Notes: generated from the letters alone by a model not told the origin. DNA of 20,651 bases from an uncultured Candidatus Planktophila sp. (GCA_937975715.1 CALJUA010000047.1:1-20651), one strand, 5' to 3'. Numbered from the stretch's first letter, positions 14,136 to 19,867 are shown. Numbers and translations are program-made.

Positions 14136-14515
14136 TAGTAGTAACCTCCCGATTCCATTCTGCGAATTGCGGCGTCCTCGCGATCCCATTGCGCCCGTTG
14201 CTCCTGCTGCTTTTCCCACAAACGGATTGCGAGTCTCACAGACAGTTTCCGATGGGTCCCGTCAGGATGCGGCTCTACCCGTGTTCCGCAACACTGGTAG
14301 CATTTCACGTCGTAAACTCCGTTGAAGTAATCTTCTGCGAAATCAGGATCATCCGCGAAATCATCCCGCGTTAGACCATGACCATCAATCGAAGGATTGA
14401 CGTGGGTCCCTTTACCTTCGCATCGCGTGCAAACCTCATATTTGCACGGGACGTTAAGCTGCATTTCGGCGTCCCAATCATCGGAACGAAGCGTGATTTG
14501 CATGGTCGGTCCCAT
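14135..14515 (-). CDS. Two-CxxC zinc protein, HVNPSIDGHGL family (126 aa)
   Basis: CTRCEGKG (Cys29/Cys32) and CYQCCG (Cys72/Cys75) bracket HVNPSIDGHGLTRDDFADDP and FAEDYFNGVYDV. This is a conserved actinobacteriophage family whose two Cys pairs resemble half of a DnaJ zinc-binding region. Role unproven. ATG 14515 lies nine bases after GGAGA. A TTG three codons upstream would overlap that site. The heptamer is read as Gly-Thr twice. Confidence 0.88.
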   Translation of the reverse strand: MGPTMQITLRSDDWDAEMQLNVPCKYEVCTRCEGKGTHVNPSIDGHGLTRDDFADDPDFAEDYFNGVYDVKCYQCCGTRVEPHPDGTHRKLSVRLAIRLWEKQQEQRAQWDREDAAIRRMESGGYY

Positions 14516-14516
14516 A

Positions 14517-14693
14517 TTAAGCAATCTCCATTTCAGCTAGTGGGTCCCCATCTTCCTCGCCAATTAACCATGCCTTGACAGTTACGGAACCACTGTTGGT
14601 GGTATTGATGCGAATTGAATACGCACCGACCGAAAACCATGCTTTACCATCGGTCAGTGTGTAATCTTTATCGCTTAGTTGAATTTCTGGCAT
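14517..14693 (-). CDS. Small beta-rich protein (58 aa)
   Basis: MPEIQLSDKDYTLTDGKAWF then SVGAYSIRINTTNSGSVTVK: an alternating beta pattern. ATG 14693 follows TGAGGGACCC, whose TGA ends the upstream gene. The stop is one base before the next ATG. Function unknown, but spacing and composition are clearly those of a gene. Confidence 0.78.
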   Translation of the reverse strand: MPEIQLSDKDYTLTDGKAWFSVGAYSIRINTTNSGSVTVKAWLIGEEDGDPLAEMEIA

Positions 14694-14700
14694 GGGTCCC

Positions 14701-14856
14701 TCAGAAGATTAGATCGTTACCAGCGTCGTTCGCGTGGATACCGGGCAGGCAATCCGCACATAGCTTCATTTCGGAGAGAAGCGTGCCATTTATTTCGGCA
14801 AGCATTAGCTTACGGGTTGCAGGCTGTTCCTCGCAGCATTCGCACACGTCGTCCAT
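14701..14856 (-). CDS. Small CxxC zinc-finger-like protein (51 aa)
   Basis: Cys5-x2-Cys8 (CECC) and Cys33-x2-Cys36 (CADC) give a compact four-Cys metal site typical of small phage zinc proteins. AAAGGGACCCACT precedes ATG 14856. The stop is followed at once by the GGGACCC that serves the next gene. Possibly binds nucleic acid; inference only. Confidence 0.8.
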   Translation of the reverse strand: MDDVCECCEEQPATRKLMLAEINGTLLSEMKLCADCLPGIHANDAGNDLIF

Positions 14857-14868
14857 AGTGGGTCCCTT

Positions 14869-15231
14869 TCAATCTAGACGACCATGTCTCCGTTCATAAG
14901 TCTCGACGAAATCGCCCCATGAAGTAATCACGAAGTTACAGGTATCATGACGATAAGCGATAGTCGCATTGTAAGTTTCGCCTGTGTTACAATAGTCAAG
15001 CAAAGGACGAATTCCACCACGCTTAAAGATACATTCTACACCATGGGTCCCTAGTACCGAATCAACCGCACAAAGAATCTGCTCAACGCGGTTTGGTTCG
15101 TTGTAACATTTAGAAACCCAAGCGCGAACGGCTGGATATTCCTTTGGATCTCGCGTTCCGTCAAGTAGGTTCCTGATTTCCTTTCCTTTACCGGGAAAGT
15201 ATTTCTCAATTGTCTTTACACTAGGCGTCAT
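14869..15231 (-). CDS. Conserved hypothetical protein (120 aa)
   Basis: MTPSVKTIEKYFPGKGKEIR opens a helical N-terminal half, and the second half (GETYNATIAYRHDTCNFVIT) is beta-rich. The binding site is GAGGGACCCACC before ATG 15231. Internal heptamer reads Gly-Thr. Resembles unnamed actinobacterial phage proteins. Confidence 0.86.
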   Translation of the reverse strand: MTPSVKTIEKYFPGKGKEIRNLLDGTRDPKEYPAVRAWVSKCYNEPNRVEQILCAVDSVLGTHGVECIFKRGGIRPLLDYCNTGETYNATIAYRHDTCNFVITSWGDFVETYERRHGRLD

Positions 15232-15243
15232 GGTGGGTCCCTC

Positions 15244-15420
15244 TTACTTTCGCCGGAATTTAACCGGAACCTTAGTCCATTTGGAACGAATGGAGATTGC
15301 GCGGCGTTCCTCGCGTGACACTTGCGTGATCGGACGCGGAGTCGATCCGCCCGTCCACGCGCGAAGATCGCGACCAATCAGGGAGTCGATTTCCTCGAAT
15401 GTCAATCCGATTTTTGGCAT
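15244..15420 (-). CDS. Small basic protein (58 aa)
   Basis: MPKIGLTFEEIDSLIGRDLR..., then QVSREERRAISIRSKWTKVP, ending KFRRK. GGGGGAAAATCA precedes ATG 15420, with GGGACCC another 8 bases upstream. Basic composition suggests nucleic-acid contact (inference). No family recognised. Confidence 0.78.
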   Translation of the reverse strand: MPKIGLTFEEIDSLIGRDLRAWTGGSTPRPITQVSREERRAISIRSKWTKVPVKFRRK

Positions 15421-15444
15421 TGATTTTCCCCCGAAATGGGTCCC

Positions 15445-15918
15445 TCAGACGTTGCGACCGTAGGACTGCGAAAGCAAGGTGGAATGACCGTTGTTCTTGA
15501 CGTGCAGCGAACCATGGTAGACGTGCCCACAACAATCGTGCTCATGCTGGCACCATGTTGCTTCGTCATCGTACCCGAGTCCGTTCCACATGTTGATTGC
15601 TTCATCATCGGTCAGCGTGCCGGGAACACGCATCCAGAGTAGGACCGAATCGCCATATTTGTCGTAATGCTTGACGTGAACGGGATTCAGCGGCGGCAGG
15701 TTGACGTTGACGCTGTACCGTGGCGTGCGACCGTCGCCATAGTTGCGCGTCGCATCATCCGCGATGCTATCAAGCATGAATTCGCCTGCGTCATTGAAGG
15801 ACGCGAATCCGCCCATATGGATCGCACGCGGCCATCCGTCAAGCATCGCATACACGTCCACCAGCGCGTGGCCTTCCACGTCGATGCGGCGATGCTTCCA
15901 TTTTTGCCAGATTTCCAT
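15445..15918 (-). CDS. Cys/His-rich protein (157 aa)
   Basis: The cluster CQHEHDCCGHVYHG (Cys123, His125, His127, Cys129, Cys130, His132, His135) matches a motif seen in actinobacteriophage hypothetical proteins. It probably binds a metal. The N-terminal part is beta-rich (LVDVYAMLDGWPRAIHMGGF). ATG 15918 follows GGGGGATTCCTACCCA. It is the first gene on the right without an internal GGGACCC and is more GC-rich than those to its left. Confidence 0.86.
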   Translation of the reverse strand: MEIWQKWKHRRIDVEGHALVDVYAMLDGWPRAIHMGGFASFNDAGEFMLDSIADDATRNYGDGRTPRYSVNVNLPPLNPVHVKHYDKYGDSVLLWMRVPGTLTDDEAINMWNGLGYDDEATWCQHEHDCCGHVYHGSLHVKNNGHSTLLSQSYGRNV

Positions 15919-15936
15919 TGGGTAGGAATCCCCCTT

Positions 15937-16263
15937 TCAGAAGTGCGGTTCGATTGTCATGACCGTCGTGCCATCGGGCAACGCTCCAGCCAGCGTCATT
16001 CGATGATCGCAGACGGCATCGACCAGCCGTTTCGCCTCCAGCAATCCCGTGCCGAAAGCGTCGCGCACGATCTTGATTGCGGCGATCTTGCCGAGCTTGT
16101 CGAATCGCGCGAACGTCGAATTCGTGTACGTCTCGCGATTGACGAAGGTGAATCGGATGTTGCAGTAAATCACCCGATTGTCGTTGTCGGGATTGACCAG
16201 CGAGAATCGCGCGAGGAATTCGCGAACGGTCGAACGGTCGTCGAAGTTTGCGGGAAAGCTCAT
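15937..16263 (-). CDS. Protein with ribosomal L7/L12 C-terminal-like segment (108 aa)
   Basis: Residues 59-84 (KIAAIKIVRDAFGTGLLEAK...) closely follow the L7/L12 C-terminal domain signature KxAxIKxVRxxTGLGLKEAK, the surface that touches translation GTPases. The rest of the L12 fold (final helix and strand) is short or absent. The N-terminal 58 residues are unrelated. It may mimic or bind a translation factor, or reuse the fold; this is inference. ATG 16263 has only GAGGG at 13 bases, so the binding site is mediocre. Confidence 0.82.
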   Translation of the reverse strand: MSFPANFDDRSTVREFLARFSLVNPDNDNRVIYCNIRFTFVNRETYTNSTFARFDKLGKIAAIKIVRDAFGTGLLEAKRLVDAVCDHRMTLAGALPDGTTVMTIEPHF

Positions 16264-16371
16264 TCTTTTGTTTGACCCTCGATTGGTTAGAAGCGACGGC
16301 GGCGGGGACGGATCATCGCCACAATCGGCATCCCGCTCTTATCTGTGGCCGTGGCCGTCGCTTAGTTGAAA

Positions 16372-16440
16372 CTACTTACCGCACCTGACGTAGAGCCGCT
16401 GGCGCTGGCACCAGTAGCAGAAGCACGGCTTGCGGATCAT
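16372..16440 (-). CDS. Tiny Cys-rich peptide (22 aa)
   Basis: MIRKPCFCYWCQRQRLYVRC... has Cys6, Cys8, Cys11 and Cys20, enough for one zinc. ATG 16440 overlaps the upstream stop by one base (TGATG) and AAGGTGG lies four bases before. A longer in-frame reading through the 16440-16658 gene in another frame is rejected. The 108 bases between 16264 and 16371 hold only a 14-codon frame (MPIVAMIRPRRRRF) that I do not call. Confidence 0.5.
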   Translation of the reverse strand: MIRKPCFCYWCQRQRLYVRCGK

Positions 16441-16658
16441 CAGGCCACCTTCGCGCCGAGACGCTTGGCGAGCGCGGCGGCGGCGACGTTGCCGCGCTTG
16501 CCGCGCTTGTTGGCCGCGTCGCGGATGCGCTTGGTCTTGGCGAGCGCCTGCGAGCGGAACGCGACGTGCGTGGACGGCGCGTGGCCGATGGCGGCGAGCG
16601 CGTCCGCCATGGTGAAGGCCAGCGGGTTGCGCGTGCGGATGACGTGAATCTGCTTCAT
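16440..16658 (-). CDS. Basic hypothetical protein (72 aa)
   Basis: MKQIHVIRTRNPLAFTMADA... is Arg/Lys/Ala rich (KTKRIRDAANKRGKRGNVAA), likely helical and nucleic-acid binding (inference). GAGAGGAAATCGAAA precedes ATG 16658. GC-rich in third positions compared with genes left of 15.4 kb. No family recognised. Confidence 0.8.
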   Translation of the reverse strand: MKQIHVIRTRNPLAFTMADALAAIGHAPSTHVAFRSQALAKTKRIRDAANKRGKRGNVAAAALAKRLGAKVA

Positions 16659-16682
16659 TTTCGATTTCCTCTCTTGACGCTA

Positions 16683-16880
16683 TCAGAAGCGCCGGATGCA
16701 AACCTTGCGCCAGACGCCGCGCAAGGTGCGGAAAAGGACCGTCGCGTCGTCAGACGTGCCGGTCGTTACGGGATTGTCGTGAACCTTGCGAGCCCGATGC
16801 AACCGGGCAAGCTCACGACGGCGAGCCAGACGCTTTGCGCGAATGTACTCCAATCGCGCAATCTGAAATTCGGTTTCCAT
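16683..16880 (-). CDS. Basic helical protein (65 aa)
   Basis: METEFQIARLEYIRAKRLAR..., an Arg-rich helix, then TGTSDDATVLFRTLRGVWRK. The start is ATG 16880, though GGAGG is only two bases before it. Starts further upstream would run into the 16888-17154 gene. No family recognised. Confidence 0.75.
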   Translation of the reverse strand: METEFQIARLEYIRAKRLARRRELARLHRARKVHDNPVTTGTSDDATVLFRTLRGVWRKVCIRRF

Positions 16881-16887
16881 TTCCTCC

Positions 16888-17154
16888 CTACTCAGCCAGC
16901 AGGTGATACGGGAAATACGATCCCGTTTCCGCGTCGTAACAGTGTGCGGCGAGAAACGTGCTCGTTGCACTGTCGAAGGTGATTCGTGGCATGTCGCATC
17001 CGATGGGAATGTCGGGCGTCAGGGAAACTGACGCGACGCCCGTCAAGCTATCGAATGCGAACGGCACCGGAGCAACACGGTAGGAAACCGCGTCATCTAC
17101 AAAAAGCGCCGTTGCCAAGCGAATCGCCATGGCGGCGAGGTTCGCGTAAATCAA
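16888..17154 (-). CDS. Hypothetical protein (88 aa), TTG start
   Basis: Read from TTG 17154 the protein begins MIYANLAAMAIRLATALFVD with a mildly hydrophobic first helix, then a beta-rich region ending AETGSYFPYHLLAE. The start overlaps the preceding stop as TTGA and lies nine bases after GGAGG, both strong support. A TTG ten codons earlier (17184) is less well placed. Its stop is seven bases before the next ATG. Confidence 0.78.
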   Translation of the reverse strand: MIYANLAAMAIRLATALFVDDAVSYRVAPVPFAFDSLTGVASVSLTPDIPIGCDMPRITFDSATSTFLAAHCYDAETGSYFPYHLLAE

Positions 17155-17321
17155 TCGTTCAATTCCTCCCCGATGTAGCGGCAAACGGGACCGCTACCGT
17201 TTTCGATGCGGTACAAACGTTCCGCATCGAATTTTGCAGTCGCGTGCTGCAAGTACAGCAAGCCGCTTGCGATCATCGCGACCGAAACCGCGATGATCAT
17301 GAGCCATTCACGAATCGGCAT
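17151..17321 (-). CDS. Small membrane protein (56 aa), first gene of the leftward run
   Basis: MPIREWLMIIAVSVAMIASG... has one N-terminal hydrophobic helix (about residues 6-24), then a charged tail with one Cys. GGGAAATTTAA precedes ATG 17321. It is the first visible gene after the noncoding 17.33-18.11 kb block, so it probably heads a leftward transcript. Role unknown. Confidence 0.75.
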   Translation of the reverse strand: MPIREWLMIIAVSVAMIASGLLYLQHATAKFDAERLYRIENGSGPVCRYIGEELND

Positions 17322-17350
17322 TTAAATTTCCCAATGTTGGAAGTAAGCAA

Positions 17351-17465
17351 TTCGCCATTTTGCGTCCGTCGCGACTATGGCGAATCCGCTTGCGATGTAG
17401 GCGACGCTAGATCATCGCAAGCGTTGCTTTTCTGGAAAAGGATTTGCTCGAATGTTTCGAGCAAA
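17351..17465. promoter_or_regulatory. Three successive inverted repeats upstream of the leftward run
   Basis: Three perfect dyads follow one another: TTCGCCAT (17351-17358) with ATGGCGAA (17377-17384); CTTGCGATG (17389-17397) with CATCGCAAG (17413-17421); and TTTGCTCGAA (17443-17452) with TTCGAGCAAA (17456-17465). They lie 30-145 bases before ATG 17321 in the probable 5' leader of the leftward transcript. This could be a structured RNA leader (attenuator, processing or riboswitch-like) or a set of operators. The sequence alone does not decide. Confidence 0.55.
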
Positions 17466-17474
17466 GGACCGTTG

Positions 17475-17534
17475 GCGCTAGATAGTTAGCGCATTAGGAC
17501 AACATGCCGTCGCGTTACGATGCCGTGGCATCGT
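17475..17534. repeat. Two further short dyads
   Basis: GCGCTA (17475-17480) pairs with TAGCGC (17487-17492), and ACGATGCC (17517-17524) with GGCATCGT (17527-17534). They continue the dyad series of the noncoding block between the divergent genes. Confidence 0.45.
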
Positions 17535-17550
17535 CGCGTCCGTCGCATTC

Positions 17551-17638
17551 CGTCCATATCTATGCGGGAAGTCGCCGAAACGCTGTACTTGTGTGATTTC
17601 ACTAGGGAATTTCCAACATACGAAATCGCTTTCGTATA
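17551..17638. repeat. Regulatory-looking module, copy A
   Basis: About 88 bp beginning CGTCCATATCTATGCGGGAA, containing CGCTGTACTTGTGTGA (17581-17596), ACTAGGGAAT (17601-17610) and ending with the dyad ATACGAAA-TCGC-TTTCGTAT (17618-17637). It matches copy B (17838-17926), offset 287-288 bp, over nearly its full length. Order and spacing of the three elements are conserved, so it is probably a duplicated operator or promoter unit. Confidence 0.65.
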
Positions 17639-17699
17639 TCGTCCGTTCCCGTAGCGGCATCGCACGCTAGCAGGTTCGCGACAACCGATTCACGACAAC

Positions 17700-17727
17700 C
17701 GACATACGAATTTGACTTCGTATGTCG
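17700..17727. promoter_or_regulatory. Palindrome with CGACATACGAA / TTCGTATGTCG arms
   Basis: An 11-bp perfect dyad with a 6-base spacer between 17700 and 17727. It belongs to the ATACGA/TCGTAT family also found at 17618, 17905, 19624 and, in shorter form, about 20327-20346. Likely a binding site for a dimeric regulator or recombinase. Confidence 0.5.
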
Positions 17728-17837
17728 CGTCCGTCGCGACCGTCGCCGGTCCGATGCCGTCGCGGTCCGTCGCGTCGCCGCTTGCGCGGTCGCGTCCGTC
17801 GCCGCGTCCGTCCCGCGTCGCCGCGTTCCGGTCGCAT

Positions 17838-17926
17838 CGTCCGTATCTAAGCGGGAAGTCCGAAATTCGCTGTACTTGTGTGAATTTACTAGGGAATTTT
17901 CAGATATACGAAAACGTTTTCGTATA
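17838..17926. repeat. Regulatory-looking module, copy B
   Basis: Second copy of the ~88-bp module, with CGCTGTACTTGTGTGA at 17868-17883, ACTAGGGAAT at 17888-17897 and a perfect 22-bp palindrome at 17905-17926 (arms TATACGAAAAC and GTTTTCGTATA). An inverted ACTAGGGAAT follows at 17973-17982. GTATAAA at the end of the palindrome could be a -10 for the rightward gene, but no matching -35 is seen. Confidence 0.65.
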
Positions 17927-18110
17927 AAACCTGGGGTCGAAACCCATACTTGACGACTGGCCGATGCACGAGATTCCCTAGTGTTTTCAATAGCTTACAA
18001 GTATTTTCATAAGCTCTTGTGTTTCCTACCTATAAATGCGAAAAAAGAGTGTCCGTCGCATATCGCGGCGGACACGGAAACCCGCTCCGGCGGGAAGGAA
18101 GGAAACGACA

Positions 18111-19517
18111 ATGGGAACGAAGGTGGCACGGTCGCTCGCGCGTGCGGCGACGGCATCGGACGGATGGAACGCTTTTCAGGCGGGACGCGCACGTCGCGCG
18201 GCGGCATCATCGGAGCTTCGCGACGCGGTTTCGGCGCACGTCGCCGGGATGATCGGAGCGTGCGACGCGGCGGTTGACTTCACCCAGTCGGAGCTTCGCG
18301 AGCATTTGGCGAAGGTCGGAACGGTCCCGGCTTGGGTAACGCTCGGATCGGACGTCATCGCGAGCATCGAACACGCAAGCGTGCGGCTGGCGAAGCTTCA
18401 CTCGGCAGACGTCATCGCTCGCGCGGTCGCGGGCTTGTGGGGAATCCCGTTCGCGCCGGTCGCGGACCGCATCGGACCGCGCACCGCCAACCGGGCGAGC
18501 ATCGTCGCCGGTCGCGACGCCGACGTGCCGGACGGCTACCAGATCGACGCGGGCGGGACGGACGATGACGCCGATGGATCGGATGCGACGTGGCTCGCGA
18601 GCTTTCCCGCCACCTTTGTCGGACGCGACGACCGGGACGCCTACGTCGCGACGGCGCACGTCATCGGCGGCGCATCGGTCAACGCGGGCGCGCACGGTCC
18701 GTCCGTCGTCTGCCGCATGGTGATCCGAGAGGAAACGGCATCGGACGTCCGGCACGTAGATCCGTCCCGCATCGCGCACGCCGACCTACTCCGCGCCGCC
18801 GCGAAGCTCGCGAAGCTCGCCGCGACGGACGGAATCACGCTCATTCCGTCCCGCATCAAGGTTTGGGCGTCGGCGTCGGGCGGTTGGTCGTCGCGTGCGG
18901 ACGGATGGGGTTGGATTTCTTGGTCGCGTGCGTCGGAGCGTTCCCGCCGCGCGAAGCTTGATGCGCTGGCACCGGTCGCGCCAGATCGGAGCGGACCGGC
19001 GACGGCACGTCGGACCGGGCGGACCGTCACGAGCGACGCGACGATGATCGAACGTTCGCGCCGGTCGCACGTCATCGTCCCGGCGTCGGAGCGGCGCGAC
19101 CGCATCGTGCGGGCGCTAGTCAAGCCCGTCGTCGGGAAGCCCGTCGCACGCGGTCGCGACCGTGACGTGACGATGCCGTCCGGTCCGTTCGCGGGCTTCG
19201 TCGGACCGATGCTGCCGCGCGTCACGGTCCGTCAGAAGCCGCGCACCGGTCGGGTGATCGACCAGACGCCGACCGTCACTAGCGACGGCGCACGTCAGAC
19301 GCGCAAGCTCCAGCGGATGGCGCACGCGAGCTTCCTCGCGAGCTTCGTCGGACCGATGCTGCCGCCGACGAAGCTTGACGGCGCGAAGCGTGCGACCGGC
19401 GACGCGCTGGCGCGTCAGACGTGGCAGCACGCGAACGACCGGGCGATGGCGAAGCGTGCGGTCCGCATTGAGCGGGATATGCTGGAACACGCGGGCTTCC
19501 TCGCGCACGTCCGGTAG
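18111..19517 (+). CDS. GC-rich Arg/Ala-rich protein of unknown function (468 aa)
   Basis: The only plus-strand gene called. The start is ATG 18111 (MGTKVARSLARAATASDGW), with GGAAGGAAACGACA upstream. An in-frame ATG at 18036 lacks a binding site and adds 25 basic residues. No known domain recognised. Visible features: an acidic stretch (DAGGTDDDADGSD, about residues 141-153), a Trp/Ser/Gly cluster (WASASGGWSSRADGWGWISW) in the middle, and a duplicated motif FVGPMLP at residues 363-369 and 412-418 within a ~49-residue repeat. Third codon positions are almost all G/C, unlike the leftward genes, suggesting a different origin or host-adapted expression. It ends in an intrinsic terminator, so it is an independent transcript. 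Confidence 0.85.
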   Translation: MGTKVARSLARAATASDGWNAFQAGRARRAAASSELRDAVSAHVAGMIGACDAAVDFTQSELREHLAKVGTVPAWVTLGSDVIASIEHASVRLAKLHSADVIARAVAGLWGIPFAPVADRIGPRTANRASIVAGRDADVPDGYQIDAGGTDDDADGSDATWLASFPATFVGRDDRDAYVATAHVIGGASVNAGAHGPSVVCRMVIREETASDVRHVDPSRIAHADLLRAAAKLAKLAATDGITLIPSRIKVWASASGGWSSRADGWGWISWSRASERSRRAKLDALAPVAPDRSGPATARRTGRTVTSDATMIERSRRSHVIVPASERRDRIVRALVKPVVGKPVARGRDRDVTMPSGPFAGFVGPMLPRVTVRQKPRTGRVIDQTPTVTSDGARQTRKLQRMAHASFLASFVGPMLPPTKLDGAKRATGDALARQTWQHANDRAMAKRAVRIERDMLEHAGFLAHVR

Positions 19518-19534
19518 GGTCCCAGTAGGGTCCC
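19516..19534 (+). repeat. Tandem TAGGGTCCC, overlapping the stop
   Basis: TAGGGTCCC occurs twice, 11 bases apart, beginning with the stop codon TAG of the 468-residue protein (heptamers at 19517-19523 and 19528-19534). These are the only exact GGGWCCC copies right of 15.45 kb. Confidence 0.7.
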
Positions 19535-19540
19535 GCAATC

Positions 19541-19573
19541 AAGCCCGGTCGGAGTTCCCGACCGGGCTTTTTT
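19541..19573 (+). terminator. Intrinsic terminator of the rightward gene
   Basis: A perfect 12-bp stem (AAGCCCGGTCGG at 19541-19552, CCGACCGGGCTT at 19558-19569) with loop AGTTC and six T residues (19568-19573) lies 24 bases past the stop. Textbook rho-independent terminator. Confidence 0.95.
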
Positions 19574-19623
19574 GCGTCCAGTAGCCTAGTTCGAACGCGC
19601 TGGACAATGACGCATCGTGTCAG

Positions 19624-19649
19624 AACATACGAAATTCAGGTCGTATGTT
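19624..19649. promoter_or_regulatory. Palindrome AACATACGA / TCGTATGTT
   Basis: Perfect 9-bp arms around an 8-base spacer, followed on the plus strand by T residues. Same family as the sites at 17618, 17700 and 17905. Could be a protein-binding site or a weak second terminator. Confidence 0.5.
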
Positions 19650-19690
19650 TTTGATTCTATCAAACCGCGTTCCCTGACACTGCCGATTGG

Positions 19691-19706
19691 TTGACCGATC
19701 GGTCAA
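19691..19706. promoter_or_regulatory. 16-bp perfect palindrome TTGACCGATCGGTCAA
   Basis: Complete two-fold symmetry with no spacer; the half-site TTGACC also fits the TTGAC repeats that follow. Probable operator; the bound protein is unknown. Confidence 0.45.
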
Positions 19707-19790
19707 GCGTTTGCCAGTGCCATCAAACGACGTTTGATTTCGGTCGCATCGGTCGCATCGGATTTGTAGTGAAATGACACAAAACGCATA

Positions 19791-19867
19791 GGAGCCGTTT
19801 TAAGCGCCGATTGCGGTTTTTAGGTACCGGGCATCGGATCGGAAAAAACCCCACCTTAGAACGGCTC
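19791..19867. ncRNA. Possible structured RNA with nested stems
   Basis: GAGCCGTT (19792-19799) pairs with AACGGCTC (19860-19867), and inside it GGTTTTT (19815-19821) pairs with AAAAACC (19844-19850). The nesting suggests a folded RNA of roughly 75-85 nt or a complex terminator. No promoter could be assigned; tentative. Confidence 0.3.

Noticed and set aside
8852..15444. GGGWCCC as FtsK polarity sites (KOPS)
   Set aside because: KOPS is GGGNAGGG, not palindromic, and the encoded FtsK lacks the gamma domain that reads it.
8852..15444. GGGACCC as -35 element of an ECF-type sigma factor
   Set aside because: The core resembles GGAAC-type -35 boxes, but no common -10 sequence is seen 16-18 bases downstream of the copies I compared.
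15667..16275. 202-codon plus-strand open frame
   Set aside because: Antisense to the Cys/His-rich and L7/L12-like genes; GC-rich DNA keeps this frame open by chance.
16372..16701. 109-codon minus-strand frame overlapping 16440-16658
   Set aside because: The His/Arg-rich N-terminal part is the wrong frame of the better supported 72-residue gene; only its last 22 codons (from ATG 16440) look real.
17618..17926. loxP-like sites
   Set aside because: Half-sites share TACGAA/TTCGTA with loxP, but their orientation relative to the spacer is reversed and spacer lengths vary from 0 to 8.
18207..18779. 190-codon minus-strand open frame
   Set aside because: Arg-rich shadow of the GC-rich plus-strand gene, without a binding site.
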